Source: CF-118 sp035689345
Lineage (GTDB): Bacteria > Chloroflexota > Dormibacteria > Dormibacterales > Dormibacteraceae
Direction of reading: 5' to 3'
Assembly (NCBI GenBank): GCA_035689345.1
Contig: DASSLR010000068.1
Location: forward strand, 1 to 29,304
DNA: 29,304 nucleotides
Positions within the stretch are counted from its first letter, which is position 1, and every line of letters begins with the position of its first letter. Shown piece by piece: positions 7,860 through 15,308 of the stretch. The translations under genes and the position numbers were made by a program. The notes below the pieces were generated by a model. That model was not told the DNA's origin, did no database searches, and saw only the letters and a list, made by a program, of their open reading frames with translations.

Positions 7860-9245
7860 GTGGCTGCACTCTGGTTGGCCGCCGACGCGCTTCTGCCGAG
7901 CCGCATCCAGATGGCCTTCACGCTCGCCAGCCACGTCCTCCTGGTGCCGCTCGGCGTGGCCATGCCGACGCTGACGCTCCTGATGGAGGGCATCGGCCTC
8001 GCGCGCAAAGACCCGATCGCGCTGAAGATCGCGCGGCGGTGGTCCGTGGTGATGGCCGTGCAGTTCGCAGTGGGCGCCGTGACCGGGACGATCCTGTCTT
8101 TCGAGTTCGGGATCCTGTGGCCGCGCATGATGGGTCGCTTCGGCGCCGCGTTCGGCCTGGGATTCGCCATCGAGGGAATCGCCTTTTTCCTGGAGGCGAT
8201 CTTCATCAGCATCTACCTCTACGGCTGGCAGCGCCTGTCGCCACGCGCGCACTTCCTGACCGGCTTCGCGCTCCCGCCCGCGGGCCTGCTCGGAACTTTC
8301 GCCGTGCTGTCCGCGAACTCGTGGATGAACACGCCGGGCGGCATGACGATCGCCGCGGGACGCCTCGTGAGCGTGGACGCCCTCGGCGCGCTGTTCACGC
8401 CGGCGCTCGGCTACGAGTTCTGGCACTTCCTGCTCGCCCTCTACATGACCGCGGGATTCGTCATCGCCTCGGTTTACGCGGTGGCCTGGCTGCGCGGCCG
8501 GCGTGACCATTACCAGCGCCTGGCGTTCGCGGTGCCGTTCACCGTCGCCGCCGTGCTCACGCCGGCGCAGCTCGTGGTGGGAGACCTGTCCGCCCGCGCG
8601 CTGGTCCAGGACCAGCCCGCCAAGTTCGCGGCGATCGAGATCACCTGGACGACGCGCAGCCACAACCCCGAGGTGGTCGGGGGGCTGCTCGACAGCTCCG
8701 GCGCCGTCCACCTCGGCCTCGAGCTGCCCTCGCTCGACTCGGTGCTGGTCGGCTACACGCCAAATGCGGTGATCCGCGGGCTGACGTCGTTCGCTCCGGA
8801 CTCGCGGCCGAACGTCGTCGAGGCCAACATCGCCCACCTCGCGTTCGACCTGATGGTCGGGCTGGGCACGGTCGGAGCGGCCGTGTCGGCCTGGCATCTC
8901 TGGATCCTGTGGCGGAGGCGGCGACCGCCCGAAAGCGTTCTCTTCTACCGCCTGGCCGCCCTCGCGGGCATCGGTTCGTATCTCGCGGTCGAGTCGGGTT
9001 GGGTGACGACCGAGGTCGGCCGCCAGCCATGGATCGTGTACGGGGTGATGCGCGTGTCCGACGCCGTGACCGACGCGCCCGCAGACTTCGTGTGGACGAT
9101 GCTGTCAGTGCTGGTCGTGGTGTACGCGCTGATCGCTTACTTCTTCATCACGCTGCTGCTGAAGCTCGCCGCGCGGTGGCGCAAAGAGGACGCCGCGGAG
9201 GCGCCGGAGACGGCGATTCGCGTTCCTTACGGACCGCCCGCGTGA
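7860..9245 (+). CDS. cydA: Cytochrome bd-type quinol oxidase subunit I (CioA-like)
   Basis: A 461-aa, roughly nine-helix membrane protein, the catalytic subunit that oxidises quinol and reduces O2 to water. Recognisable landmarks are an early His in FTLASHVLL (heme b595/d side), FWHFLLALYM with the b558 His, FDLMVGLG with the candidate Met ligand, and the invariant GRQPW block in TTEVGRQPWIVYG. The helix III region reads SFEFGILWP rather than the E. coli EFQFGTNW pattern, as in CioA-type members. The periplasmic Q-loop is short. The GTG at 7860 is the only usable start that keeps the LLPSRIQMAF N-terminus; its GGAG lies too close to be a good ribosome-binding site, so the start is less certain. 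Overlaps cydB by 4 nt. Confidence 0.92.
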   Translation: MAALWLAADALLPSRIQMAFTLASHVLLVPLGVAMPTLTLLMEGIGLARKDPIALKIARRWSVVMAVQFAVGAVTGTILSFEFGILWPRMMGRFGAAFGLGFAIEGIAFFLEAIFISIYLYGWQRLSPRAHFLTGFALPPAGLLGTFAVLSANSWMNTPGGMTIAAGRLVSVDALGALFTPALGYEFWHFLLALYMTAGFVIASVYAVAWLRGRRDHYQRLAFAVPFTVAAVLTPAQLVVGDLSARALVQDQPAKFAAIEITWTTRSHNPEVVGGLLDSSGAVHLGLELPSLDSVLVGYTPNAVIRGLTSFAPDSRPNVVEANIAHLAFDLMVGLGTVGAAVSAWHLWILWRRRRPPESVLFYRLAALAGIGSYLAVESGWVTTEVGRQPWIVYGVMRVSDAVTDAPADFVWTMLSVLVVVYALIAYFFITLLLKLAARWRKEDAAEAPETAIRVPYGPPA

Positions 9246-10222
9246 GCGCCTTCCTCCCCAACCTGATCGCGCTCGTGCTCCTGCTCGGCATCACCGCCTA
9301 CAGCACCGCGGGCGGCGTCGACTTCGGCGCGGGCATCTGGGACCTGCTGGCGGGCAACAGCCCAACCGGCCGCCGGGCGCGCCACCTCATCGACCAGTCG
9401 ATGGCCCCGGTGTGGGAGGTCAACAACGTGTGGCTCGTGCTCAGCATCGTCGTGTGCTGGACTGGCTTTCCGCCTCTGTTCGAGTCGATCTTCGCGAACC
9501 TGTACGCGCTCTTCGCGGTGGCGCTCGTCGGCCTCATCCTCCGCGGCGCGTTCTTCGCGTTCCGGCACGTCGCGGAAGACCCGCGGACCCATCGCGCCGC
9601 CGACCTGGTGTTCGGGATCTCGTCGATCCTCACGCCGTTCTTCTTCGCCGCTTCACTGGGAGCGATCGCCTCGGGGCGCCTGTCCGAGCCTTTCAACCTG
9701 ATGGCCCTCGCGTTCGGCGCTGTTTCGGTGGCCGCGACGGCGTTCAGCGGCGCCGCGTTCCTGGTCGGCGACGCGCGGCGCGTCGGCGATATGGAGATGA
9801 CCGAGTATTTCCGGCGGCGCGCGGTCGTCGCCGCGGTCGTGCTGATCGCGGCGGGCACGGCCGCTCTGGGAATGATCGGTCTGCAGAAGCCGGACCTGCT
9901 GCGGGCGATGCTCACCGGCCCGGGCCTGCCGTTTGCGCTCGTCACCATGGTGGCGACGCCGCTCGTCGCCTTCCTGCTGTGGCGCAGGCTCTACCGCCTT
10001 TACCGCCTGCTGACCGTCGGCGCGGTCGGCTCGATGGTGTTCGCGTGGGCATTCGCGCAGTCGCCGTTCCTGATCCCCGGCGAGCTCACGATCGCGCAGG
10101 CCATAGCTCCGTTCGCCACGCAGGTGCTGCTGGTCGCCGTGACGGTGGCGCTGGTGGTCGTGATCGGGCCCGCCCTGGCGCTGCTCATCTACCTCGACCA
10201 GCGCACCAAGCTGGTCGAGTAG
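9242..10222 (+). CDS. cydB: Cytochrome bd-type quinol oxidase subunit II
   Basis: A 326-aa hydrophobic protein with about eight to nine transmembrane helices and the conserved N-terminal block TAYSTAGGVDFGAGIWDLL, then APVWEVNNVWLV, both typical of CydB. It is the structural partner of subunit I in the membrane oxidase. The GTG start at 9242 overlaps the cydA stop (GTGA), a classic sign of coupled translation. No CydX-like small subunit and no cydDC assembly transporter are next to it; the following gene is a propeller protein in the same direction 11 nt later. The only doubt is a possible alternative start, since the frame is open further upstream inside cydA. Confidence 0.93.
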   Translation: MSAFLPNLIALVLLLGITAYSTAGGVDFGAGIWDLLAGNSPTGRRARHLIDQSMAPVWEVNNVWLVLSIVVCWTGFPPLFESIFANLYALFAVALVGLILRGAFFAFRHVAEDPRTHRAADLVFGISSILTPFFFAASLGAIASGRLSEPFNLMALAFGAVSVAATAFSGAAFLVGDARRVGDMEMTEYFRRRAVVAAVVLIAAGTAALGMIGLQKPDLLRAMLTGPGLPFALVTMVATPLVAFLLWRRLYRLYRLLTVGAVGSMVFAWAFAQSPFLIPGELTIAQAIAPFATQVLLVAVTVALVVVIGPALALLIYLDQRTKLVE

Positions 10223-10233
10223 GTTTTTCAGCA

Positions 10234-11136
10234 GTGGCCGAGATCCTCGTCGGCACCGTCGACGGGCTGCATCGTTTCGACGCCGCGACCGGCACGCGCC
10301 GCGTGGAGCACGAGGGCCGGGCCATCACGCACCTGGCGCCCGAGGGCTGGGAGCTGTGGGCCGTCCTCGACGGTCGCGAGATCGTGCACACCGCGGGCGT
10401 GGACTGGTGGTTCAACGTCGCGCGCATGAGCGGCGTGCAGGCAACGTGCATCGCCGACACGCGCGCCGGCGTCGTCGTCGGCACGTCGCGCGCGCATCTT
10501 TACCGGATCGCCGGCGAAGGCATCGAACGCATCGAGTCGTTCGACAAGGCCGCGGGTCGCAAGGAGTGGTTCACGCCGTGGGGCGGGCCACCCGACACGC
10601 GGTCGCTGACCGAAGACGGCGACACCGTGTACGTGAACGTGCACGTCGGCGGCGTTCTGCGCTCCCAGGATCACGGCGACACCTGGCAGCCAACCATCGA
10701 CATCGAGGCGGACGTGCACCAGGTGACGACCGGTCATGGCAACGTCTACGCGGCGGGAGCCGGTGGGCTCAGCGTCAGCGCCGACAAGGGGATGACCTGG
10801 ACCGTGTCTGACGACGGGCTGCACGCGAGCTACTGCCGGGCCGTGGCGGTCTGCGGCGACACGACCCTGCTCACCGCCTCCACCGGCCCGCGCGGCGGGC
10901 GCAGCGCGGTGTACCGCGGGCCGCTCGACGGGAGCTCCTTCGAGAGATGCGACGGAGGGCTGCCGGCCTGGTTCGGCAACAACATCGACACGTACTGTCT
11001 CGACGCGAAGCCCGATGGGTCGCTCGCGGCGTTCGGCTCGCACGACGGCCGCGTCTTCATCTCGAGCGACCAGGGCAGATCCTGGTCGCAGCTGGCGAAA
11101 GGCCTGCCCGAGGTGCGGCGCGTCCTCGTGATCTAG
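10234..11136 (+). CDS. Asp-box (BNR/sortilin-like) beta-propeller protein
   Basis: A 300-aa soluble protein starting at the GTG at 10234, 11 nt after cydB. Three clear Asp-boxes (S/T-x-D-x-G-x-x-W) are visible, SQDHGDTW, SADKGMTW and SSDQGRSW, with more degenerate blades before them. Such repeats build the 6- or 7-bladed folds of sialidases, sortilins and the photosystem assembly factor Ycf48. No signal peptide or membrane segment is seen, so the protein appears cytoplasmic. Sialidase catalytic residues are not recognised, so an enzyme call is not justified. It is very probably co-transcribed with cydAB, but a role in oxidase assembly is inferred from position only. It converges on the MFS gene with a 6-nt gap. 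Confidence 0.82.
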   Translation: MAEILVGTVDGLHRFDAATGTRRVEHEGRAITHLAPEGWELWAVLDGREIVHTAGVDWWFNVARMSGVQATCIADTRAGVVVGTSRAHLYRIAGEGIERIESFDKAAGRKEWFTPWGGPPDTRSLTEDGDTVYVNVHVGGVLRSQDHGDTWQPTIDIEADVHQVTTGHGNVYAAGAGGLSVSADKGMTWTVSDDGLHASYCRAVAVCGDTTLLTASTGPRGGRSAVYRGPLDGSSFERCDGGLPAWFGNNIDTYCLDAKPDGSLAAFGSHDGRVFISSDQGRSWSQLAKGLPEVRRVLVI

Positions 11137-11142
11137 GTCGAC

Positions 11143-12564
11143 TTATGCGGCGGCTTCGCACTCGATGCAGTCGGCCTGCGGGACGTACGCGTCGCCGGCC
11201 TTGTGCGTCCGCAGCACCGTGACCACGAGCACCAGGGTTCCGATCACCGCACCTGCCCCGGCGAGCCACGCCAGGTGGTAACCGCCGGCCACGGCGACGG
11301 CCGTTGCAGCTCCGTCGCCGGCGAGACCCAGGGTCCGCCAGCCCGCGAGCGCGGCCAGCACGGCGAGCCCGAGGGCTCCTCCAACCTGTCCGGTCGTGTT
11401 CAACACTCCGGAGGCCATGCCCGCGTCGGCCGGCGAGACTCCTGACATCGCGATGATCGTGAGCGCGGGGAATGAAAGACCGCCGCCGAGCCCGAGCAGC
11501 GCGAGTGGCAGCAGAAAGTGGATCGCGTACGTGGCGTTGGTCGGTCCGAACGCCAGGGCGGCCAGCGCGACCGCCGCGACGCCCTGGCCCGCGGCAAGCA
11601 CCGTCACCGGGCCGAACCGACCGATGAGCTGCGCCGAGAAGCGAATCGAGAAGGCGGCCATGACCGCGGCCACGGGCAGGAACGCGAGGCCGATCGCCAT
11701 CGGTCCGTAGCCGAGCACCTGCTCCAGGTCGAGCGAGCCCAGGAAGAAGAACCCGAAGAACGCGGAGGACATGAGGGCCTGCACGACGTTGGAAGCGGCG
11801 AGCTTGCGCGACGCGAACAGGCGCAGGGGCATGATCGGATTGCGGGCCGTGGCCTGCCGCGCTATGAACGCCACCAGGAGTACCAGCGACACGCCGCCGG
11901 TGACGAAGGTCCGTGTCGAGATCGTGTACACGGCCAGCATCAGCGAGGCGGTCACCAGCACCGCACCGAGCACATCGGCGCCGCCGGCGACGCCCAGGCC
12001 ACGATCGTTCGCCAGCAGGCGCGCAGCCGCGAGGGCGGTGGCAACGCCGATGGGCACGTTGACGAAGAAGATCCAGTGCCAGCTCACGGCCTGGGTGATG
12101 AGGCCGCCCGCCAGCAAACCGACCGCCGCGCCCGCCGACGCGACGAAGCTGAATATTCCGAAGGCCTTTGCCTGCTCGCCAGGCTCGGGAAACAAGGTGA
12201 CGATCATCGCCAGGATGACCGCGGAGCTCACCGCGCCGCCGATGCCCTGCACGAAACGGGCGGCGATGAGCATCGGCTGGTTGAACGACACACCGCACAG
12301 CACCGACGCCCCGACGAAGATGCCGAGACCGATCAGGAACGTGCGCCTGCGCCCGAAGAGGTCGCCGGCCCGACCGGCCAGCAGCAGCAAGCCGCCGAAG
12401 GCGATCAGGTAGGCGTTGACGACCCAGGCCAGGCCGGCCTGCGAAAAGTGGAGGTCGCGCTGGATGGACGGCAGGGCGACGTTGACGATGGTCATGTCGA
12501 CGACGATCAGCAGGAAGCCGATGCAAAGCACGATGAGGGACGGCCAGCGCGTGTTGGTCTTCAT
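11143..12564 (-). CDS. MFS multidrug exporter, DHA2 (EmrB/QacA-like) family
   Basis: A 473-aa membrane protein, probably 14 helices. Helix I has the DHA2 signature DMTIVNVALPSI; the helix II-III loop has GRAGDLFGRRRTF (motif A). These proteins are proton-driven exporters of drugs and other hydrophobic compounds. The ATG at 12564 (MKTNTRW) is preferred over a TTG 15 nt upstream because it places the basic N-terminus right before helix I. The tail ends PQADCIECEAAA with a CxxC pair, which is unusual. The upstream element at 12574-12600 matches the one in front of the hydrolase-sigma unit, so the SnoaL-tailed sigma factor may drive this gene. A close paralogue forms the C-terminal half of the fusion at 26639-28447. 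Confidence 0.9.
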   Translation of the reverse strand: MKTNTRWPSLIVLCIGFLLIVVDMTIVNVALPSIQRDLHFSQAGLAWVVNAYLIAFGGLLLLAGRAGDLFGRRRTFLIGLGIFVGASVLCGVSFNQPMLIAARFVQGIGGAVSSAVILAMIVTLFPEPGEQAKAFGIFSFVASAGAAVGLLAGGLITQAVSWHWIFFVNVPIGVATALAAARLLANDRGLGVAGGADVLGAVLVTASLMLAVYTISTRTFVTGGVSLVLLVAFIARQATARNPIMPLRLFASRKLAASNVVQALMSSAFFGFFFLGSLDLEQVLGYGPMAIGLAFLPVAAVMAAFSIRFSAQLIGRFGPVTVLAAGQGVAAVALAALAFGPTNATYAIHFLLPLALLGLGGGLSFPALTIIAMSGVSPADAGMASGVLNTTGQVGGALGLAVLAALAGWRTLGLAGDGAATAVAVAGGYHLAWLAGAGAVIGTLVLVVTVLRTHKAGDAYVPQADCIECEAAA

Positions 12565-12573
12565 GCCCGATAA

Positions 12574-12600
12574 GACCAACTCCGGCCGAGAAACTAATCG
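12574..12600 (-). promoter_or_regulatory. Two-part promoter-like element upstream of the MFS gene
   Basis: On the minus strand CGATTAGTTTC (12590-12600) is followed after exactly 12 nt by GGTCTTAT (GGTC at 12574-12577). The same 11-mer, the same 12-nt spacer and GGTC recur upstream of the hydrolase-sigma unit at 14709-14735. Identical words at fixed spacing with unrelated spacers suggest -35 and -10 elements of one alternative sigma factor. Confidence 0.6.
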
Positions 12601-12606
12601 TCCCTA

Positions 12607-12632
12607 GATGAATTTGCCGGGCGATCCCGGTC
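12607..12632 (+). promoter_or_regulatory. Possible weaker copy of the same promoter element, upstream of the STAS gene
   Basis: GATGAATTTG (12607-12616), 12 nt, then GGTCTGAG (from 12629) resembles the GATTAGTTTC-N12-GGTC element on the opposite strand at 7 of 10 upstream positions with identical spacing. It ends about 11 nt before the ATG at 12644. One match of this quality could be chance. Confidence 0.35.
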
Positions 12633-12643
12633 TGAGCTGTTAG

Positions 12644-12853
12644 ATGAAGGTCGGACTGATCACCCTGGATTGCGCCTCGGCACCGGTGGCCGAGCTCGGA
12701 ACCGTGGAGCTGATCGCTCTCATCCGGCTGTACGCGCTGGAATGTGGGGAGAGAGTCCGGCTGGTCAACGTCAGTCCAGGCCTGCGCGACCTGATCGAGC
12801 TGTGCGGCCTGACCGAGGTGCTAGGCGTCGAGGTGGAGCGGCATCCCGAATAG
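12644..12853 (+). CDS. Short STAS-domain-like protein (69 aa)
   Basis: The segment VRLVNVSPGLRDLIELCGLTEVLGVEVE matches, in two pieces, the C-terminal half of STAS domains (anti-sigma factor antagonists): the LVN strand, the LRDLIELCGL helix and the final short strand. The N-terminal part (ITLDCASAPVAELGTVELIALIRL) fits the short strand-loop-helix of minimal STAS proteins but lacks the Asp-Ser-Ser-Gly phosphorylation motif. The chain is shorter than the usual 90-110 aa and has an in-frame TAG directly before the ATG, so it cannot be longer without a sequence change. No ribosome-binding site is visible. Its 3' end overlaps the 3' end of the convergent sigma gene by 33 nt. A regulatory role is inferred; it could also be a decaying remnant. 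Confidence 0.6.
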   Translation: MKVGLITLDCASAPVAELGTVELIALIRLYALECGERVRLVNVSPGLRDLIELCGLTEVLGVEVERHPE

Positions 12854-13801
12854 CGGGAACAGCCGCGCCGTGTCGAGGAAGAACGTGATGTCCTTGATCC
12901 TTCCATCGGCGAGCTCGATGACCTGGATGGCCCAGGGCGAGTAGCCGCCATCGGGGTCGGCCTTGTACTGCGCGAACGTCGGCATGCCGTTGGCGCTCAT
13001 GGTGGGCAGGACGCGCGATCCCTTGCAGGCGATGCCGGGGCCGAACCACCAGGCCAGGATGTCGTCGCGGCCGGAGAGCCACATGTCGTAGGGCGGCATG
13101 GACTGGCTCGCGTCCTCGCGAATCAGGGCGGTGAGGTCGGTCAGGTCGTAGCGCTCGAAGGCCGACACGTACCGCTCGAGCATCGCCCGATCGGAATCGC
13201 TGAGCCGCGGAGCCGGGTCGCTGACGCTGACGTGGCTCTTGGCCAGTGTCGCGCGCGCCCGCTGGAGCGCGCTGTTCACCGACTGCACGGTCGTGTCGAG
13301 CAGCTGCGCCACCTCGGACGCCTCCCAGCGCAGCACCTCGCGCAGGATCAGCACCGCCCGCTGCTTTGCCGGCAGATGCTGCAACGCCGCGACCAGCGCC
13401 AGCCTCACCGACTCCTTCTCGACCGCAACGTCGGCGGGATCGGGATCGGGCGCGATCAGCTGGATGGGGATCGGCTCGAGCCATGTGGCCTCGGGGCGCA
13501 CGTTCAGGTTCTCTGCGACCGGCTCCTGCGCGGGCCCGAGCTCCATCGGACGCACGCGGCGCTGCCGCGACTTGATCATGTCGATGCACACGTTGGTGGC
13601 GATGCGGTAGAGCCACGAGCGCAGCGCGGCGCGACCCTCGAAGCGTTCGCGGCCGCGCCACGCGCGCACCAGCGTGTCCTGCACCGCGTCCTCGGCGTCA
13701 AACGGCGAGCCAAGCATCCGGTAGCAGTACGAAGTGAGCTGCGACCGGTATTGCTCGAGTTCGCCGAGATCGGCCGCGGAAGTAAGAGCCGTCTCCCCCA
13801 C
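12821..13801 (-). CDS. RNA polymerase sigma factor, ECF/SigG-like with C-terminal SnoaL-like domain
   Basis: A 326-aa protein with sigma region 2 at about residues 18-88 (CYRMLGSPFDAEDAVQDTL and SWLYRIATNVCIDMIKS), region 4 at about 140-195 (LPAKQRAVLILREVLRW, then the helix-turn-helix AQLLDTTVQSVNSALQRAR), and a SnoaL/NTF2-like C-terminus at about 205-326 with MPPYDMWLSGRDDI and FLDTARLFPLFGMP. This architecture is that of the TIGR02960/SigG-type group, in which the C-terminal domain is thought to control sigma activity in place of a separate anti-sigma factor. The start is the GTG at 13801, 20 nt past the alpha/beta hydrolase stop, so the two are an operon. The upstream element of that operon recurs in front of the MFS gene, suggesting autoregulation and a small local regulon. 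Confidence 0.9.
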   Translation of the reverse strand: MGETALTSAADLGELEQYRSQLTSYCYRMLGSPFDAEDAVQDTLVRAWRGRERFEGRAALRSWLYRIATNVCIDMIKSRQRRVRPMELGPAQEPVAENLNVRPEATWLEPIPIQLIAPDPDPADVAVEKESVRLALVAALQHLPAKQRAVLILREVLRWEASEVAQLLDTTVQSVNSALQRARATLAKSHVSVSDPAPRLSDSDRAMLERYVSAFERYDLTDLTALIREDASQSMPPYDMWLSGRDDILAWWFGPGIACKGSRVLPTMSANGMPTFAQYKADPDGGYSPWAIQVIELADGRIKDITFFLDTARLFPLFGMPLHLDA

Positions 13802-13821
13802 GGAGCCGATTCTAGCGGCCG

Positions 13822-14670
13822 CTATCCCTCCAGCACCTCGATGAGCCTGGCCGCGAACTGCTTCGGCTTGCCGTCGAATCCGGCGTGATCGCCGGGGAAG
13901 ACGACGGGCTTTCCGCCGACGATCTCCGCCAGCTTCTTGCCGCCGCGGCGCGCGAGCTGGCCGTCATCCGACTCCTCGCCGATCGCGCCGATCACCCGGC
14001 ATTTCGCGTTCGCGACGGCCTCGAGGTCGGGCTCGAAGCGGCCGATGTTGCGGATGTAGCGCCCGAAGAAGTAGTTCATGTTGCCCATCATCAGGGCCTG
14101 CTGCTCCTTCTCCTCCGCGGTGGGCTCGTGGTCGGGTGCGCTCGGCGGAGGCGCCTGCACGCCGACGAGGACCAAGAATTTCTGCATCGCGGGGAACAGG
14201 CCTTCCTTCTCGCACGTGTCACACACGTCGTCAAAGGCCGCGCGCGTCTCTTCTTTGTTGGTCAGCAGCGAAGGCGACGGCGGCTCGTGGCACACGACCG
14301 TGGCGATCTGCTCCGGGTGCCGCGCGATCAGGTCCAGCGCGATCGTGGCGCCGCCGCTGCTCGCGAAGATGCACGACTTCTGGTCGCCGGCAACCTTCTG
14401 CAGCAGACGGTGCGCGTCGTCGGCGAAGATCTCGACCATGCGCGCGTCGTCGACCGGCTCGTGCACCTTGCTGCGCGAGTACGTGCGCGGGTCGTAGGTG
14501 ACGACCGTGTACTTCCGCGCGAGGTCGTTTTCGACCTGCCGGAAGGTGGTGGCGTCGGCCGGGCCGCCCGGCATCATCAGCAGCACTGGACCGCTGCCGC
14601 GAACCTCGTAGTAAAGCGTCGCGCCGGGGACCTCGAGGGTCTCTTTGCTGAAGGTCGTGGTGGCAGCCAT
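13822..14670 (-). CDS. Alpha/beta hydrolase
   Basis: A 282-aa alpha/beta-hydrolase fold protein. LLMMPGGPADATTF gives the oxyanion-hole region, FASSGGATIAL the nucleophile elbow with the catalytic Ser, and PGDHAGF the late catalytic His. The acid residue is probably near AIGEESDD. The substrate is not predictable; relatives include esterases, lactonases and epoxide hydrolases. The ATG at 14670 has a good GGAGG site 10 nt upstream, which excludes the longer open frame that runs into the divergent sigma gene's leader. It is the first gene of an operon with the SnoaL-tailed sigma factor. A hydrolase paired with such a sigma factor could produce or remove the small molecule bound by the SnoaL domain, but that is inference. 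Confidence 0.86.
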   Translation of the reverse strand: MAATTTFSKETLEVPGATLYYEVRGSGPVLLMMPGGPADATTFRQVENDLARKYTVVTYDPRTYSRSKVHEPVDDARMVEIFADDAHRLLQKVAGDQKSCIFASSGGATIALDLIARHPEQIATVVCHEPPSPSLLTNKEETRAAFDDVCDTCEKEGLFPAMQKFLVLVGVQAPPPSAPDHEPTAEEKEQQALMMGNMNYFFGRYIRNIGRFEPDLEAVANAKCRVIGAIGEESDDGQLARRGGKKLAEIVGGKPVVFPGDHAGFDGKPKQFAARLIEVLEG

Positions 14671-14708
14671 GGTCCGTGAACCTCCGTGGTGGTTGATCTG
14701 TAGGTTAG

Positions 14709-14735
14709 GACCGTGCCGCCGCGCGAAACTAATCG
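14709..14735 (-). promoter_or_regulatory. Two-part promoter-like element upstream of the hydrolase-sigma operon
   Basis: On the minus strand CGATTAGTTTC (14725-14735), 12 nt, then GGTCCTAACC (GGTC at 14709-14712). This is the second exact copy of the element at 12574-12600. The GGTC box ends about 38 nt before the ATG at 14670. The arrangement suggests the sigma factor of this operon recognises its own promoter. Confidence 0.6.
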
Positions 14736-14783
14736 CGAGGCGGCGCGAAACCTTGGCGGGACCTGGCGCATTTGAGGGGAAAC

Positions 14784-15308
14784 ATGGATGAGCTCGACCT
14801 GCTGAGCCGCGCTCGGCAGGGCGACAGGCGAGCATTCGAGGAGGTCCTGCGACCCGTGGTTCAACCTGCCTACCGGCTGGCGCTGGCGATGCTCGGCGAG
14901 CCGGGCGCCGCCGAGGACGCCGTTCAGGAGATGGCGCTCAAGGGCTGGCGCCACCGCCACCGCATCCGGCCCGAGCTGGGCACCGTGCGGCCGTGGTTCC
15001 TGGCCATCGTCGCCAACGAGTGCCGCATGGCGAGGCGCGAGCGGTGGTGGTCGGTGCGGCGGTTCGCCGAGCCGGTCGAATCCCCCGAGCGCGAGCGCGA
15101 CGTCGCCGCCAGGATCGACCTGCGCCGGCAGATCGACCGCCTGCCGTACAGCGATCGCCTGCTCGTGCATCTCTATTTCGTGCTCGACCTGCCCGCGGCC
15201 GAGGTGGCGCAGGTGCTCGGCGTCGGGGTCGGCGCCGTGAAGTCACGGCTGCACCGAGTCACGCGGCGTTTGCGCACCGAGCTCGTGACCGCGGAGGTGT
15301 CCTCATGA
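14784..15308 (+). CDS. ECF RNA polymerase sigma factor
   Basis: A 174-aa ECF sigma factor without extra domains. Region 2 lies at about residues 20-85 (YRLALAMLGEPGAAEDAVQ and WFLAIVANECRM) and region 4 at about 115-165 (LPYSDRLLVHLYFVLDL and the helix-turn-helix AQVLGVGVGAVKSRLHR). The ATG at 14784 follows GAGGGGA at a good distance. The stop overlaps the start of the next gene by 4 nt (ATGA), coupling it to a one-pass membrane propeller protein that probably controls it. It is divergent from the hydrolase-sigma operon across a 113-nt gap. The GATTAGTTTC element is not found in front of this gene on the plus strand, so the two sigma factors probably have different promoters. Confidence 0.92.
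   Translation: MDELDLLSRARQGDRRAFEEVLRPVVQPAYRLALAMLGEPGAAEDAVQEMALKGWRHRHRIRPELGTVRPWFLAIVANECRMARRERWWSVRRFAEPVESPERERDVAARIDLRRQIDRLPYSDRLLVHLYFVLDLPAAEVAQVLGVGVGAVKSRLHRVTRRLRTELVTAEVSS

Noticed and set aside
7842..8897. N-terminal extension of the Crp-family protein by about 350 residues
   Set aside because: The stretch is antisense to cydA, is low in hydrophobic residues and lacks any domain; the Crp fold starts right after the ATG at 7841.
12590..14735. The 11-bp repeat near 12590 and 14725 as ends of a mobile element
   Set aside because: The copies are in the same orientation, have no transposase between them, and a fixed 12-nt spacing to GGTC fits promoters better.
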